Counted from the first letter of the stretch, positions 23,963 to 35,280 are shown. The stretch: 64,000 nucleotides of DNA from Alopecurus myosuroides (GCA_028641055.1 CM054062.1:25428536-25492535), one strand, 5' to 3'. The notes: a model not told the origin generated them from the sequence alone. Program-made: numbers and translations.

Positions 23963-25296
23963 TGAATGAATAGTATGGGCACCTAGAGGGGGGGGGTGAA
24001 TAGGTGCTAATTCCAAATTTTAATTTTTTTTATTTAGGCTTGACACAAAGCTAAATTCTCTAGATATACAACTAAGGTGAGTTTACCTATATGAAAAGAG
24101 CAACACTAAGCAAGATACAAACACAAAGTAAAGGTAGAGGATAGAAGGAACCGATAACGGAAACACGCGGAGACAAGGATGTATTCCCGAGTTCCTCCTT
24201 TTGAGGGGAGTACGTCTCGTTGGAGGGATGTGAGTTTTTCCACGAAGGCCTAATCAACGCCACAAAGGCCTCACCCTATTCTCCGATGAACTTCGCCACA
24301 AAGCCCTAATTCACCTTCCACTGTTGATTCCGTCGAGGCGGAAATCGGTCCTTTTACAATGAGCTTGAGGCACACACCCACAACCGAATTAGGGGCTCCC
24401 AAGAACACAAACAATCTTGCTACAATCAGCAAGTGAGCAAAAATGGAATCTCGATTTTCCACAAGTAAACCCCAGACTTGAATCCCTCAAGTGAATGAGG
24501 GGGGAGATGAAGAACGACTTGGTGAAGTTTTAGATCGGGGCCTTATCCTTCAATCCTCCAAAGATCAACGAGTTTGGGTGGAGGGATTGGAAGAAATCTA
24601 AATTTTTGTAAGCTCAATAAATAGATCTTAAATGCTTGGACAAACTAGAGATCTTGGGAAAGAAGGAGGGGTATTTATATCCCCTCAATAAATGTGGCTA
24701 TTGGAGTGCAGGAATTGGACCGGAATTGTCAGTTCAAACTTGAATCGGATATTTCGGTTGCTTGGTCTGCTTCAGAACTGGATTCTTCGAAGGGGTTGAC
24801 CGAACCAAAAATTCCAGTTCCCCAGAATATCCGGTTGGAAATTTCCGGTTCACTCAAGTGACAAAACGATTCTGGGACTTAGCCATTTCTCGATTCATTC
24901 TCCAATCGGATATTCTGGTAGCCTGGAAATTTCCGGCTCACTTCTGTGCCAAAAACATTTAGTCCTTAGCAGATTTCTTCGAGTCCTGGTACTAACCGGA
25001 TATTCCGGTTGGGAAGAAATTTCCAGTTGGAAATTTCGGGCACCATCCAGTGCTAGAAGCTGTCTTTCCTTGGCCGTTTTCGCTGAGAACCGGATATTCC
25101 GGTTGGACCAAAATTTCCGGTTGGAAATTTCTGGTCACCACCGGAAACTGTGAATGCCGATCTACCTTCACACTTTTTGATGTTTGAAGCATATGAATAA
25201 TATTTAACACCTGCATCACTTAACACACGATTAATAGAATCACTAGTATTGTTAACTAACACACAAAACACAAGGGATCTAAGAAAGTCTCTTTCA
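23963..25296 (-). repeat. Right (5') LTR of the copia element
   Basis: It matches 12318-13637 along its length. The element-orientation start TGAAAGAG is at 25296. Outside it TACTA (25297-25301) repeats the bases left of the other LTR. Palindromic CCGGATATTCCGG and GGAAATTTCC motifs cluster at 24720-25145. Confidence 0.88.
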
Positions 25297-25301
25297 TACT
25301 A

Positions 25302-26281
25302 CCACGCTCTGTGAACAATATCCATCTTTATACAACATTGTCCTTGCACGGCACAAAAGCGACACGCTCGCTAAGGTGATGGAAAATAACCCACCTACGG
25401 TGACGTTCAGAAGGGATCTTATTGCACCTGGGCTAGTATCTTTGCAAGAGCAGCTAGAACGGTTGGAGTTAGTTAATCTAACACTGGGTCCTGATGAGTT
25501 TCGCTAGAGTTTACAGACTAATGGTAAATTCTCAATGGACTCTATGTATAAACATTAATCCAGCCGGATATGCGAGTGGATAATAATAGTAAAATTTGGA
25601 AGATGAAGATTCCTCTAAAAAATAAGGTCTTTGCGTGGTATATTCATAGATGGGTAATCCTTACTAAACTTGTAAAACGCAATTGACATGGAAGTCAAAA
25701 GTGTGTCTTCTATCGTAAGGACGAGACTATCAAACACTTATTCTTCGACTGTCCATTTGCTAGTTCTATATGGTCGAGCATCCAGATAGGTTCTACCTTA
25801 TATTACCATTAAGCATTGCTAATATTTTTGACAATCGGCTGAATGGGGTGGACAGGAGGTTTAAACGACTTATTAGGGTGGCAACGCTTTCTGCTATTTG
25901 GTCGCTTTGCCTATGTAGGAATGACAAGGTTTTTAATGATAAAAATTCATCTCTCACGTAGGTAATCTACAGGAGTAAGCTACGCTCCGTTTGTGGTCTC
26001 TGCAACAACGTGTGGAGCATCGAGACCTATTTATGGAGGTGTGTACGCGGCTGGAGGATACGGCGAGAGTATTTTTAACCCAGCATGGATGGCAGCATAA
26101 TTTGCGGATCGGTCCTCCATCACCTTAGACGCTTTACAATTTCTCATCATGATATGTAATTCGCCTACTTTTATTTTCGGTACTTCGAACGTGTGTCGGC
26201 TGTGTGCATCCTGTTATGCATAGGCTAGGTGTAATGCTTAAAACTTTAAGTAATAAAAACTCCCTTTATCGGAGAGAAAAA
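25302..26281 (+). mobile_element. LINE ORF2 3' part and tail (right part of split LINE)
   Basis: The frame left off at 12317 continues with TLCEQYPSLYNI and, after some frame changes, NGKFSMDSMYKH, KIWKMKIPLKNKVFAWYIHR, and then KHLFFDCPFASSIW, the zf-RVT (PF13966-like) cysteine/histidine region of plant LINE ORF2. The end has TAATAAAAACTCCCTTTATCGGAGAG, a common 3' tail of grass LINEs. In-frame stops show it is dead. Before the copia element landed it was one continuous LINE piece. Confidence 0.75.
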
Positions 26282-26344
26282 CACCTCATGCACACATTCT
26301 CCATGATTAGTCATTAAAGTCACCTTTACGGAGTTGAGGGTTAT

Positions 26345-26700
26345 ACTTTTTTAATCGAAATAGAGCTGGAAATCTCCAGCCTCTGTATCTGAATGGTGTA
26401 GTCCTTTTATTATATTATTCATCAATGCCTTACAAGATACTACATCGGTCAATCCGAAGGCACCTTGTTGGCGACAAGTGTTGCTACACCTATAAGTTTA
26501 ATGATCTGGTAGCCATGATCAGGATCGCCTGCCCTATCCTCACACCTACATACATCATCCAAAAACCGGAGAACCGGTTCAGCAGGCCCTCAGTCTCAGT
26601 GCGCACCGCGCACGCTACAATAGTCGCCGCCGTAGTCTTCTAGGAACCCATGTTTTAGGATAGGGATCAACTCATCAAAATTGTCACGCCTGCCATCAAA
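26345..26700 (-). mobile_element. Probable LINE 3' end, minus strand
   Basis: On the minus strand the sequence ends CAGAGGCTGGAGATTTCCAGCTCTATTTCGATTAAAAAAG, wording seen at 3' ends of grass non-LTR elements just before the A-tail; only short pieces are quoted for identification. No intact frame survives and the upstream limit is a guess. Confidence 0.4.
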
Positions 26701-26756
26701 CCATCTTCAGGATAGGGCTATGTGCCATGTTCTAGCAAGCAATGTGCCACGAAATA

Positions 26757-26827
26757 CTCCCTTCGTTCAAAAATAGATGACTTTCATTTATCTAAATATG
26801 CATGTATCTATTTTGGAACGGATGGAG
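26757..26827. mobile_element. Stowaway MITE (71 bp)
   Basis: Left end CTCCCTTCGTTCAAAAATAGA and right end TCTATTTTGGAACGGATGGAG are inverted repeats of the grass Stowaway (Tc1/mariner) type and are flanked by TA on both sides (26755-26756 and 26828-26829). The body is tiny and non-coding. Confidence 0.85.
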
Positions 26828-26829
26828 TA

Positions 26830-29800
26830 CTCCCCTTCCTGCTGCGCTTCCTGCTGCCCGCCTACTTCACCACCATTGTACATGACACATGAGCAAAGAA
26901 GAGAGGATAAGCAAAGGGAGCAAGACAACTTGGCCAGAAATATATGTTGCCGTGAACGCGTATTCTGGAGAAGAAGACGGGCCTGTAGACAATTTCACCT
27001 GGCAAACCTGGCTTACTTCACCACACAACACGCCAAAACCACTTCTAAGATGGGGTAAAGTATTTAACGTCAAGAGCGTAAAAAGGTGGCTAGATGAGAT
27101 CCAGGCTTCACCCTTGTACAGTGTGCAAAGTCCAAATTCTTCGTAAAAGAAACACCTTTTTTTTTGTAATTGCACGAAGCTTTTGGTACGCCGCTTTTTT
27201 TTTTTGTTTTCTTGTCTAAAATAACTTTCATGGCTCGCAAATACACTCTCATTTCCACAATGTAAACCTTTTTAGCAAGCTAAACTAAACGGCAGCACGG
27301 AGGGAGTGGTTGTTTACATACAAGTATTTCGGCTGTAGATACCAAACTGCCCGCATCTTTTAAGCTCCCTACAATTACAGATTTCGCGCGTAGGTAGTTC
27401 CAAACGTTCATCATGACACGCATGCACATACACCAGGATCCCCCATCCACGCCGATCAATTCCCATAATAGGCAAATGCAGAAGAGGGAGGGGAGCTGGC
27501 TCTCTCTCTCTCGCTAGATCGCCCATATCCCTCGAGCTTGCAGCAGCAGTACAAGCTCTTTCTATTCCCTCGGCCTGATCTTATCGCTACCAAAATGCTC
27601 TAGCTGCCAAGACAAAGTAGGAAACGAGGGCAGGCAGCGCAGACAGACACGGTGGGAAGCGGTGAGAGCGACGCCCCGAGGCGGAGGCCGGGTGGAGGGG
27701 GAGAGATCCCACATGCGAGCCCATACAGCCCCAGCCAGGTGCGGCCAAAATCTGGGCGACTTGTTCCGGCGCCCTCGTGATCTGGCCCCTTGATCTGCAA
27801 TGGGGACAGATGCAGAGGCTCGCACGCCCAAACAAGCGACCATTTGGGCGGCCGCGCCCACTGCACAGCACAGCACAGCAAGCTGCGTCCGCCTCTGCCA
27901 TGATGAGATCCCTTCCCGTTCCCGTCTTTTTACAGCGGATCGTGGCACGTCATGGGCGTGCATGCACATGTGGCCATGTACGTGGATGGCAATTGGAGGA
28001 TCACGGGGTTGACCCACTTACGTGTAGAGAGATCTTCAGGAATGGATGTTTCCCCCGGCCCGTTGCATCCAGATCGGAGATAAATATCTCTCTCTGTAAA
28101 GCTGCAGGTCATCAACAAACAAATAGGGCAACGATTGGACTCACATTCTTTCTTCTTGGCGGTCGGTCGGCACCGGTATCAGATCAGTCTGGTCAAGCAG
28201 ATTTGTGGCCTCAAACCCTGATGAGCTGATGATGCGAGTAGGCAGGTAGCTATGCTTCCTTGAACTCTGAAGAAGAAAAGAATCGTTCAAGGTTTCCAAC
28301 TTATTAGTTACAAGGATTCCAGTCTGAAGAGAAACCATGACAAACGGTTTAGATTGCCAAAAAGATCACGACTATGGAACGGTCCAAAGTCTGAAGAGAA
28401 ACTGTTCCAGCTCCAGGATTTGGTCGATTCAGTCTTCAGAGTCAAGTTGTGATCAGTGACCCTTGACTCCAGGGAATAGGCACAGTTACCAGAATAGCGC
28501 AACTGTGTTCTCTGTCTAAATCTCTTGGTTGTCCGTCCAAGAGGGCCCTGCGCGTCGCCCAATAGCCTGCGTAGAACAGTGTCACTGAAAAAACGGTTGC
28601 AATCAGGTGCATGATCAGAGCGAGCGATGGAAATACCAAGCAGTGAGCAGACCAGGTATCCCCCTATGACAGCCCTGATGTACAGCAAGAGAAACCGTCC
28701 ACAGGATTAACGAGCGGTAAAAGAAAAGGCAGAGTGTCCAAGCCCATCACATCCTGATTAAACCGCAGAAGGATATATTCTTGCCTTGATCGGTGAATCG
28801 GCTTTAGTCCTGATAAGGCACTTGAGATAGGCCATAGTGTGGTTCACACGCTGGTGTACGAAAGATCGGTACAGCACTGTCAAACCTCTTGTCGTACCAT
28901 TCCTCCTGCGGCTGGATAATGTTTCTAACAGGCGGGCAGCGGCTGGTTTGTATGATGGTTAGGATGCATACGTATATGGCCTTTGAATCACTCCTGGGGA
29001 GAGGGAGTAATTCGCTCGCTGTCACCAGTTGTAAGGTGGTAAGGCGAGGCTCTCAATCATAGACCTGGGCCTGAACAAATACGTAGCTTTCGCAACGCTC
29101 TGCAAATCCAAACGGGACATGGCTTGGAGCAAAAGGACACTGTGCACCATGTCTACAGGGACCCGCCCTGTGAGGGTAAAACAGCAAATGCATGGTTGGT
29201 GATTGAACACAAGACAGCTACAGTAGATCACCATGTAGTGTTTCCGTACCTATGAGCATATCATTATGCTTAGTAGTTAGTAATCAGCACTAAACTTATA
29301 CTATGGTACTCGATAATCAATAAAGGCAATGAGAGTCAGAGTCGGTTGCTGGTACACAGATAGGACAAAGAAACTACAATAAGACATGTTCAGGAATAGA
29401 CCGGAAAATTAGTGATGATCACTTATTAGTAAGAATCGGAAGCAAGGTTTAATATAATCATATCTGTTCTTATACACTCTTTCCTCAGTTCAAGTAGCGA
29501 AGAAAAAGATGGACAAGATATTTGACAAGCTCGCTCGTGAACTCTCTATTCGCATGAAACAGAATCAAACAGCATTGACAAATTAGGTCATATCCAGTTC
29601 ATAATAAATGTAGAGAAGTCCTTCACATTACTGGCTGTAACAACCGCACACACAAAAATGGCAGGTTCTGCAGTTAGTAGCAAAAGCAAACCACATGAGC
29701 AGAAATTATGCCAAATCATCTACGAGTTTCAATATTTTTTCCCATTTGACTACAAAGATGATGGGGATGTGTTCACATAGCTAACGAGTTAGTGGTTGTG

Positions 29801-31430
29801 AGGGGCACGCGCCCACAACAACCGGTAGCTACCAGAGAAACAACAAAAACGGAAGAGGCAAAGACAGAATAATTAGGGATAAGGTTAACCTACGGGTGGG
29901 ATGAAGAGATGAACCACAGCCACATATTTTGGGCCTAAAAGCTGTAGCACCCTGAGATTACGCTTGGGAAGGAACATGGATCATAGTATGATAGGTGCTA
30001 AATGCACTAAGGATGGAATAGACCGCTGAACCAGATTTGCGAATCAAGCATGAAAGCCAGCGCACTTACATTTTTCTGTGAAGACATAACGTAGTTTTCA
30101 ATGCCTCTTTCAGTCCTATTTTGTACACGAAACTAATCTAATGCTCTATAAAGTATGTACTCCACAAGAGATTTCCACACTATTGTTATGAATTAATATA
30201 CATAATTTATTAATGCTGGCCTGCTGACATGACCTTCATAAGCAATAAAGTTAAACAAAGTACAAAATGAGACCTTGAGTTTAACGATCATAAAGGTAGC
30301 TCATGGAACAAAAGAGTTGTTGAAGTGCACAAAAGTCTCACTTTTGTGAGCAGGAGACCTCTATGTTTGTTGCCTCTGGCTACATAACAGGTTAATTTCA
30401 TAGTCCTGTTCGAAAATCGTATCTGCACTTGTACTGTACCAAATATGGTTGTATCAGTATATGGTTTTTGATATTGATATATGACAAAGCACTCACAAAT
30501 ATCAACTACCTAGCATTTTCTTTTGTATCTCACTACAATCTTCTGGCTGCAGTTTGCTTGTATGAAACCTAATGGATGTGAGACTATATCTTCATGCAAG
30601 TCAATGAGGGTTCAGGTTTATATGTTTGGGGTGGCCTTCGAATAATCTGAGCATGTTCTGTTCTTTAATCTTCTGTGGGATGATTTGATGAATTTTCGCC
30701 ATATATTTCTACTAATAGAAATTGGAAGGGGTTTGCCCCTTAAATCCAGTGTTTCATCCAGTTGTCAATGACTTACAAGAGCTTTACATCTGCCTAAGAT
30801 TTACAAGCAGCATTAGGATAGCAAGGTGGTGAAAATGTATTAAATAGGTACGTGCTTTTAAATACTGACCTGGTATTATTCTACTTCTGGTTCTCCAACT
30901 AATTACTGAAAATAAATTAGTCATTTTCAAACAAAGATAAAGGACCAAACTAGTAGATTTGATAGCAACACAATAAGTTATTGCTTCCGGCATACGAATT
31001 GGCAATGAGTATCTTTGTTTACAGAATGAGCTATCATGCAATCTCTTTTGTGCTGACAGAAGAGAGAAATTCATCGTTGCCTTTTATTTTGTTGCTTACT
31101 TGTTTTTCCTTTCTTCTCCGGTTTATTTTAGAAAGCAGATGTGGATCCCACAGAATGTCAAAAAGTTCCGATCCTCCGGCCTTTTTTGCATGTTACTGTA
31201 TCACCAATTTCTCCTTTTTTAATTTCAAGAAGTACTGCAAATGTAAGCAAGCTACTTCTCTTTATAGGTGAAAAACGTACCTAGGTTGGTTTATATTATT
31301 GTATCTTGTTAGTTCACAAATTCTGACTACAAACTTATGGAGATTTGCAACATCTTTCGTTTATTGTAATCGGATGCTACCATCAGCATCGTAACTGTAG
31401 ATCGTCCGGCAAAGATAGTGCCTCAGAGCA
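26830..31430. other. Low-copy-looking region, no gene recognised
   Basis: The sequence does not look like a known grass repeat in most parts. At 27480-27600 a CT-rich stretch followed by GCAGCAGCAG resembles a plant 5' leader on the plus strand, and 27560-28000 is GC-rich. On the minus strand plausible 3' splice sites stand before 29170 (TTTTACCCTCACAG) and 28680 (TTGCTGTACATCAG), each followed by an open frame of 48-126 codons, but none has a domain I recognise. It could be part of an unrecognised gene or a non-coding transcript. Confidence 0.35.
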
Positions 31431-31434
31431 TGTG

Positions 31435-31775
31435 TAACAAAGCATCCTAACTGTCTCTGCAAACAACCCCCAGAGCACCTGGGTTCTGTGATTTCGCGAA
31501 CGCCCCATCAGCATTTAGCTTGGCCACACTCTCCGGAAGTGGAGACTACCTCGGTTCCGCTCTAACCGTAGGCTGCTTAACAGATTTTTCCCACGAGGTC
31601 ATTAAGGCTACCTCCGCCATATAACATGTTATATAGAGGCATTAGGCATGCATTGACAATGGCGACTGGCTTCATGTATCAACCTCCTTCTAGCCCACCA
31701 GATTGCCCCCAGTGTTACCAGCACCTCGATGAACTGCTGCTGGCTCAATGTCATCATATCGGAAAATTTGTTCTA
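31435..31775 (-). pseudogene. RNase-H-like (RVT_3) fragment of a LINE-type protein
   Basis: The minus strand encodes QQQFIEVLVTLGAIWWARRR and, further on in another frame, ESVAKLNADGAFAKSQNPG, the 'LNVDGAF' start of the plant RNase-H-like domain usually found after reverse transcriptase in LINEs. Stops and frame changes are present. It ends within about 20 bp of the gypsy insertion site. Confidence 0.6.
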
Positions 31776-31796
31776 TGAATGAACTTGTGATATGAC

Positions 31797-32354
31797 TGTC
31801 GGATATATACTGAATAGGGGTATAGAAGATGGTAGACAAAGAGCCGGACTACCAGGGTGGCCTACATGGTAATGGGCTTAGGTCCATTGGGCGGCCCAGT
31901 AGTCCGACGCGCAGAAGCCGGATTCTAGAAGAACCCAGATCACGGCCCACGTGATCTGGCTTGGAGGAGAAGACGGATTCCTTGCTTTCCAAGTTACAAG
32001 TTAACGTAGTCTTCTAGGTTTCCTATTCTGTAAGCCCTAATCCGGCTATTATATAAGGCCGGACGGGAGATAGATTAAACAAGTTAAGTTAGACACAAGT
32101 TCAAGCTCTACGCAACTCGCCGAGAAGCTCATCCTCGCCGAGAAGCTAGATCTACACCCTCACATTGTAACCCTGATAAACGGGCTTTAGTCCCAATTAG
32201 TGAGAAGTGCAGGAGTAGGTACGCCGTACTGTCGCGACGTACCGAACCTGGGTAAAATCCCGTGTTCTGTATTACTACGCTATCCCGTTACCCCACGTCT
32301 CTACCGTAGTCTCATGGCACCCCCGTCTATGAAAACTACTACGATGTCTCGACA
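31797..32354 (+). repeat. 5' LTR of the Tat-like element (558 bp)
   Basis: The TATA box TATATAA lies at 32050-32056, so transcription should start near 32080. The first ATG after that is at 32314, still inside the LTR and in frame with gag. Compared with the 3' LTR it has an extra 18 bp, one more copy of a CGCCGAGAAGCT-type direct repeat. Confidence 0.95.
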
Positions 32355-35280
32355 GTTGGCGCCCACCGTGGGGCAAACGACGTCAGGCGTGAAATTCCGA
32401 TCTGGGATACTCGGCGGAATTGGAAGATCGATCACTGTCGGAAGCCTGGAGTTCGACGACGATGTCGGGCGCTTCCTCGACAACGGATCCTACATACCGG
32501 CGCAAAACCACCTGGTAAGTGCCTGCGTGTTACCGATCGGATCTGCTAACATCTTTATCGGACTAACTGCAGAGGCAATGGGGTTTTGCGGTGGAAGCAA
32601 ATTTATCCCACCCGCCCTATACCCAGTCGAAGACGACTATGATGCCGGATTCTGCTCAGATCGCCGACAAAAAAGTGATACACACTTTATCGGCATGGTG
32701 CAATCCGAAATTGCTGAAAACACGGATGACGGAAATCCCGTGCAAGAGGCAGACAACAACCTACCCGTCGTAGAGACGGAAGAACAAATACCCGTCACAG
32801 AGACGGAAGATCCGACATCCGTCAACCAGACGATGAACTCGGAAGCAGAGTCCGTGCTTGCCGCCATTGAGGCGAGGTTGGAGTCGGAAACCGGATCGGA
32901 TAACTTCGACTCCGAAGACGAAGACGAGGATGCCTTCGTAAGAAAGGTTAAGTCCTTTCAAAAGGGATTCCATGAAGTGCTAATGGCAAAACCAGCTGAT
33001 ACAACGGGTGCCGACAGCCAGGAAAGCCCTAAAACCCCTCCGCCAGTGGAAGAGAGAGAAGACGGAGAAACTTCTCCGATATTCCCCAATGTTAAGGAGA
33101 TGACAGAAGATGAGCCTGTCAAAAAACCTCCCTCTTCCAAGAAAAAGCACCGTGCTTCTAAAAAACTCCAATACAAACTCCGGAAGAAAAAATCAGCCGA
33201 TCTCGCTGATGAAAACCTGGAAGTAGGAGATATTAGCGGCACAAAGCCAGCGGAAAAGAAATCTAAGCAAATCACTGCTCCGCCAATGACGGAACAGGAA
33301 GAGCAAGAGCTATTACAAACACCAGTGGGACCAGATGAACCCCCTGAGATGCTGGAAGCCAGGAGACAAGCTTTCCAACGGCAACAGCAACACCTGCTTA
33401 GATCTCGGCAACATCTCCAACAAACCCATAATGACATCAAAGTCATGAAGGAAGAAATAGAGGAGTACGAGAGAAAGCATAGATCCGCGTTAAAACCTAC
33501 TAGGTTACCCGGAATCGCAAAACCGGAAGAACTGCCGCCAAATGAAAGGTTTTATAACCCATCTTGGCAAAAGCAGTTAAACGGCAAGGATGCCAAGGGC
33601 GAACCAATATACAAAACCGCAGCGGAAAACGCGGAAGCAGCGTTCGCCATCCTAAACAACGACCTGTACTCCAACGGGGAAAAACTCCAAGGGGTGTATG
33701 CTTTCCTAGGAAAAGCATTACAGCAGCAACAGCGAGGCCAAGAACGATCAGGGAGGCTGCATGATAATTCCGCTCTCTGCAAAACAGCTACTTGCGCTGC
33801 TGGAGCACCTGGACCGGAAGAACCCGGAGATTCGGATAAAAAAGAGGATCCGAGAAAAGACAGGAAAAACCCAGACAACCGGGACGCAACGTCTAGAATC
33901 GGACCTCATCTCCCGAAAGATGGATATAAACCACACGATCGGGAAGACAAACACCGGAATGACGGCAAAATAATGCCACCTCCGAGAAACCCAGCTGAAA
34001 AAGCTGGAAGATATGATATACCTCACAGACGTGAAAGATCCCGGACACCTCCTAAGGATAAGGAAAGGCATAGAAGCAGAACTCCGCCTAAAGGACGTGA
34101 ACACGGAAGGGATAGAGATAACCTCGGAAAAGCGCGTCCGCGCAACAATGGAAAAGAAAGGAGCAGATCCCCTTCTGTCCATTCAGCCGGGAGATATTCT
34201 GCACACATTGATAGAGCAGAAAAGGATGATCTATACTTTGGTCCTAAGTGTTTTACTGACAGGATCCGAAGGATAACCCTGCATTCTGGCTTCGCCAAAG
34301 TTGGTCCAACCTACCAAAAATATACCGGCAGTACAAACCCGGATACCTGGCTCTCAGATTATTATACAGCCGTCCAAATCAACAATGGGACAAACCTGGA
34401 AGCTGTCAAGTTTCTTCCCCTAATGTTGCTAGACGGAGCCAGAGATTGGATTAATGGTTTACCATCAAGAACTGTAGACAGCTGGGATGATATGGCTAGA
34501 GTATTCACTCAGCATTTTCGGGGAACATACAAACGCCCAAATAGCATCAACCAGCTGAACCGTTGCACCCAATTTGAGGACGAACCATACGTGGATTTCA
34601 TCTCCAGATGGACTGCAATGAAGAACAGTTGCTCTGGAGTAACTGACGTACAAGCAATGCATGCTTTCGTCAATGGCCTAAAACCCGGACTCGTACCGTT
34701 CATGGTTGGTTCTAAACAGCACAAAGATCTCGGATCTATGCTTACAACCGCTAATGAGCATGCTGCAGCCGAAGATGATATCAGAGCAAGAGGAGGCAAT
34801 ATTGAGTCACTAATACTCGCCAATAAAACCCCTCGTTCTGACAAAAAAGGAACTACAGAGTCAACGACAAAGCCCAAGGAGGTCAACATAGCCTTTGGAG
34901 GAGATAAGGGAAATAAGTGGAAAGGTCGCAGCCCAGATCCAATCAATTACACTCCCGAAGAATGGGAGAGAATTAAGTCGGAACCCTGCGTCCACCACTC
35001 GCAATTTGGGAAACCAACCCACACAAACGCGCAATGCCGGCTAAACAAGCATATGAAAGGCAATGCAGGATCCGGAAATAAAGGGAAGGGTTCCAAAAGG
35101 AAACCTGCCAAACAAAAGCCAGAAGCTGAAAAAGAAGACAGTGAATCGGACACTGATGACAAAATCCAGGAACAACAGCGAAAGGGCGAACCCAAATTTC
35201 CGAGAGTTGACGGAGAAGCAATGTTAACTTTCTTAGCAACCCGTCAGCAAAGGTGGTCAAAAGAACACTTCGAGAAATAA
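32314..35280 (+). CDS. Gag of the Tat-like element (988 aa)
   Basis: The frame is open from 32200 to TAA at 35278. I choose ATG 32314 because it is the first ATG downstream of the expected start of transcription, in good context (CTCATGG); other in-frame ATGs are at 32344 and 32578. The N-terminal half is acidic and low-complexity, followed by a coiled-coil Gln/His/Arg region (about 350-380) and an Arg/Ser/Pro-rich stretch with SRTPPK repeats (about 570-625). The Retrotrans_gag (PF03732-like) domain is at about 655-800 (KVGPTYQKYTGSTNPDTWL, RDWINGLP, FTQHFRGTY). A Cys/His cluster C-x2-H...H-x4-C occurs near 890-905. Gag forms the particle and packages RNA. Intact, with no stop. Confidence 0.88.
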   Translation: MAPPSMKTTTMSRQLAPTVGQTTSGVKFRSGILGGIGRSITVGSLEFDDDVGRFLDNGSYIPAQNHLVSACVLPIGSANIFIGLTAEAMGFCGGSKFIPPALYPVEDDYDAGFCSDRRQKSDTHFIGMVQSEIAENTDDGNPVQEADNNLPVVETEEQIPVTETEDPTSVNQTMNSEAESVLAAIEARLESETGSDNFDSEDEDEDAFVRKVKSFQKGFHEVLMAKPADTTGADSQESPKTPPPVEEREDGETSPIFPNVKEMTEDEPVKKPPSSKKKHRASKKLQYKLRKKKSADLADENLEVGDISGTKPAEKKSKQITAPPMTEQEEQELLQTPVGPDEPPEMLEARRQAFQRQQQHLLRSRQHLQQTHNDIKVMKEEIEEYERKHRSALKPTRLPGIAKPEELPPNERFYNPSWQKQLNGKDAKGEPIYKTAAENAEAAFAILNNDLYSNGEKLQGVYAFLGKALQQQQRGQERSGRLHDNSALCKTATCAAGAPGPEEPGDSDKKEDPRKDRKNPDNRDATSRIGPHLPKDGYKPHDREDKHRNDGKIMPPPRNPAEKAGRYDIPHRRERSRTPPKDKERHRSRTPPKGREHGRDRDNLGKARPRNNGKERSRSPSVHSAGRYSAHIDRAEKDDLYFGPKCFTDRIRRITLHSGFAKVGPTYQKYTGSTNPDTWLSDYYTAVQINNGTNLEAVKFLPLMLLDGARDWINGLPSRTVDSWDDMARVFTQHFRGTYKRPNSINQLNRCTQFEDEPYVDFISRWTAMKNSCSGVTDVQAMHAFVNGLKPGLVPFMVGSKQHKDLGSMLTTANEHAAAEDDIRARGGNIESLILANKTPRSDKKGTTESTTKPKEVNIAFGGDKGNKWKGRSPDPINYTPEEWERIKSEPCVHHSQFGKPTHTNAQCRLNKHMKGNAGSGNKGKGSKRKPAKQKPEAEKEDSESDTDDKIQEQQRKGEPKFPRVDGEAMLTFLATRQQRWSKEHFEK
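32355..32374 (+). promoter_or_regulatory. Primer-binding site of the Tat-like element
   Basis: GTTGGCGCCCACCGTGGGGC directly follows the LTR end. A TGGCGCC start is usual for plant gypsy primer sites. I have not assigned the tRNA. It lies inside the gag reading frame. Confidence 0.75.

Larger units (their letters stand above)
12318..25296 (-). mobile_element. Sirevirus-like Ty1/copia LTR retrotransposon, full length but decayed, inserted in a LINE
   Basis: Two LTRs (12318-13637 and 23963-25296) have TG...CA ends in element orientation and are flanked by the 5-bp duplication TACTA (12313-12317 and 25297-25301). Reading the minus strand the order is gag, protease, integrase, reverse transcriptase, RNase H, the copia order, then a long 3' region with an extra broken ORF. 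Coiled-coil gag, an extra ORF after pol and several polypurine tracts near the 3' LTR are features described for Sireviruses; the assignment rests on these. Many stops and frame breaks occur in all genes, and the LTRs differ at many positions, so it is an old copy. It splits an ORF2-like LINE. Confidence 0.88.

Noticed and set aside
27100..27310. Possible second MITE near GGAGGGAGT at 27300
   Set aside because: One end resembles a Stowaway terminus, but I found no inverted partner or TA flank.
27562..28017. 151-codon minus-strand frame
   Set aside because: GC-rich region, compositionally random protein with no motif; both strands are open.
32958..33446. Minus-strand frames opposite gag
   Set aside because: Cys/Ser-rich shadows of the gag frame.
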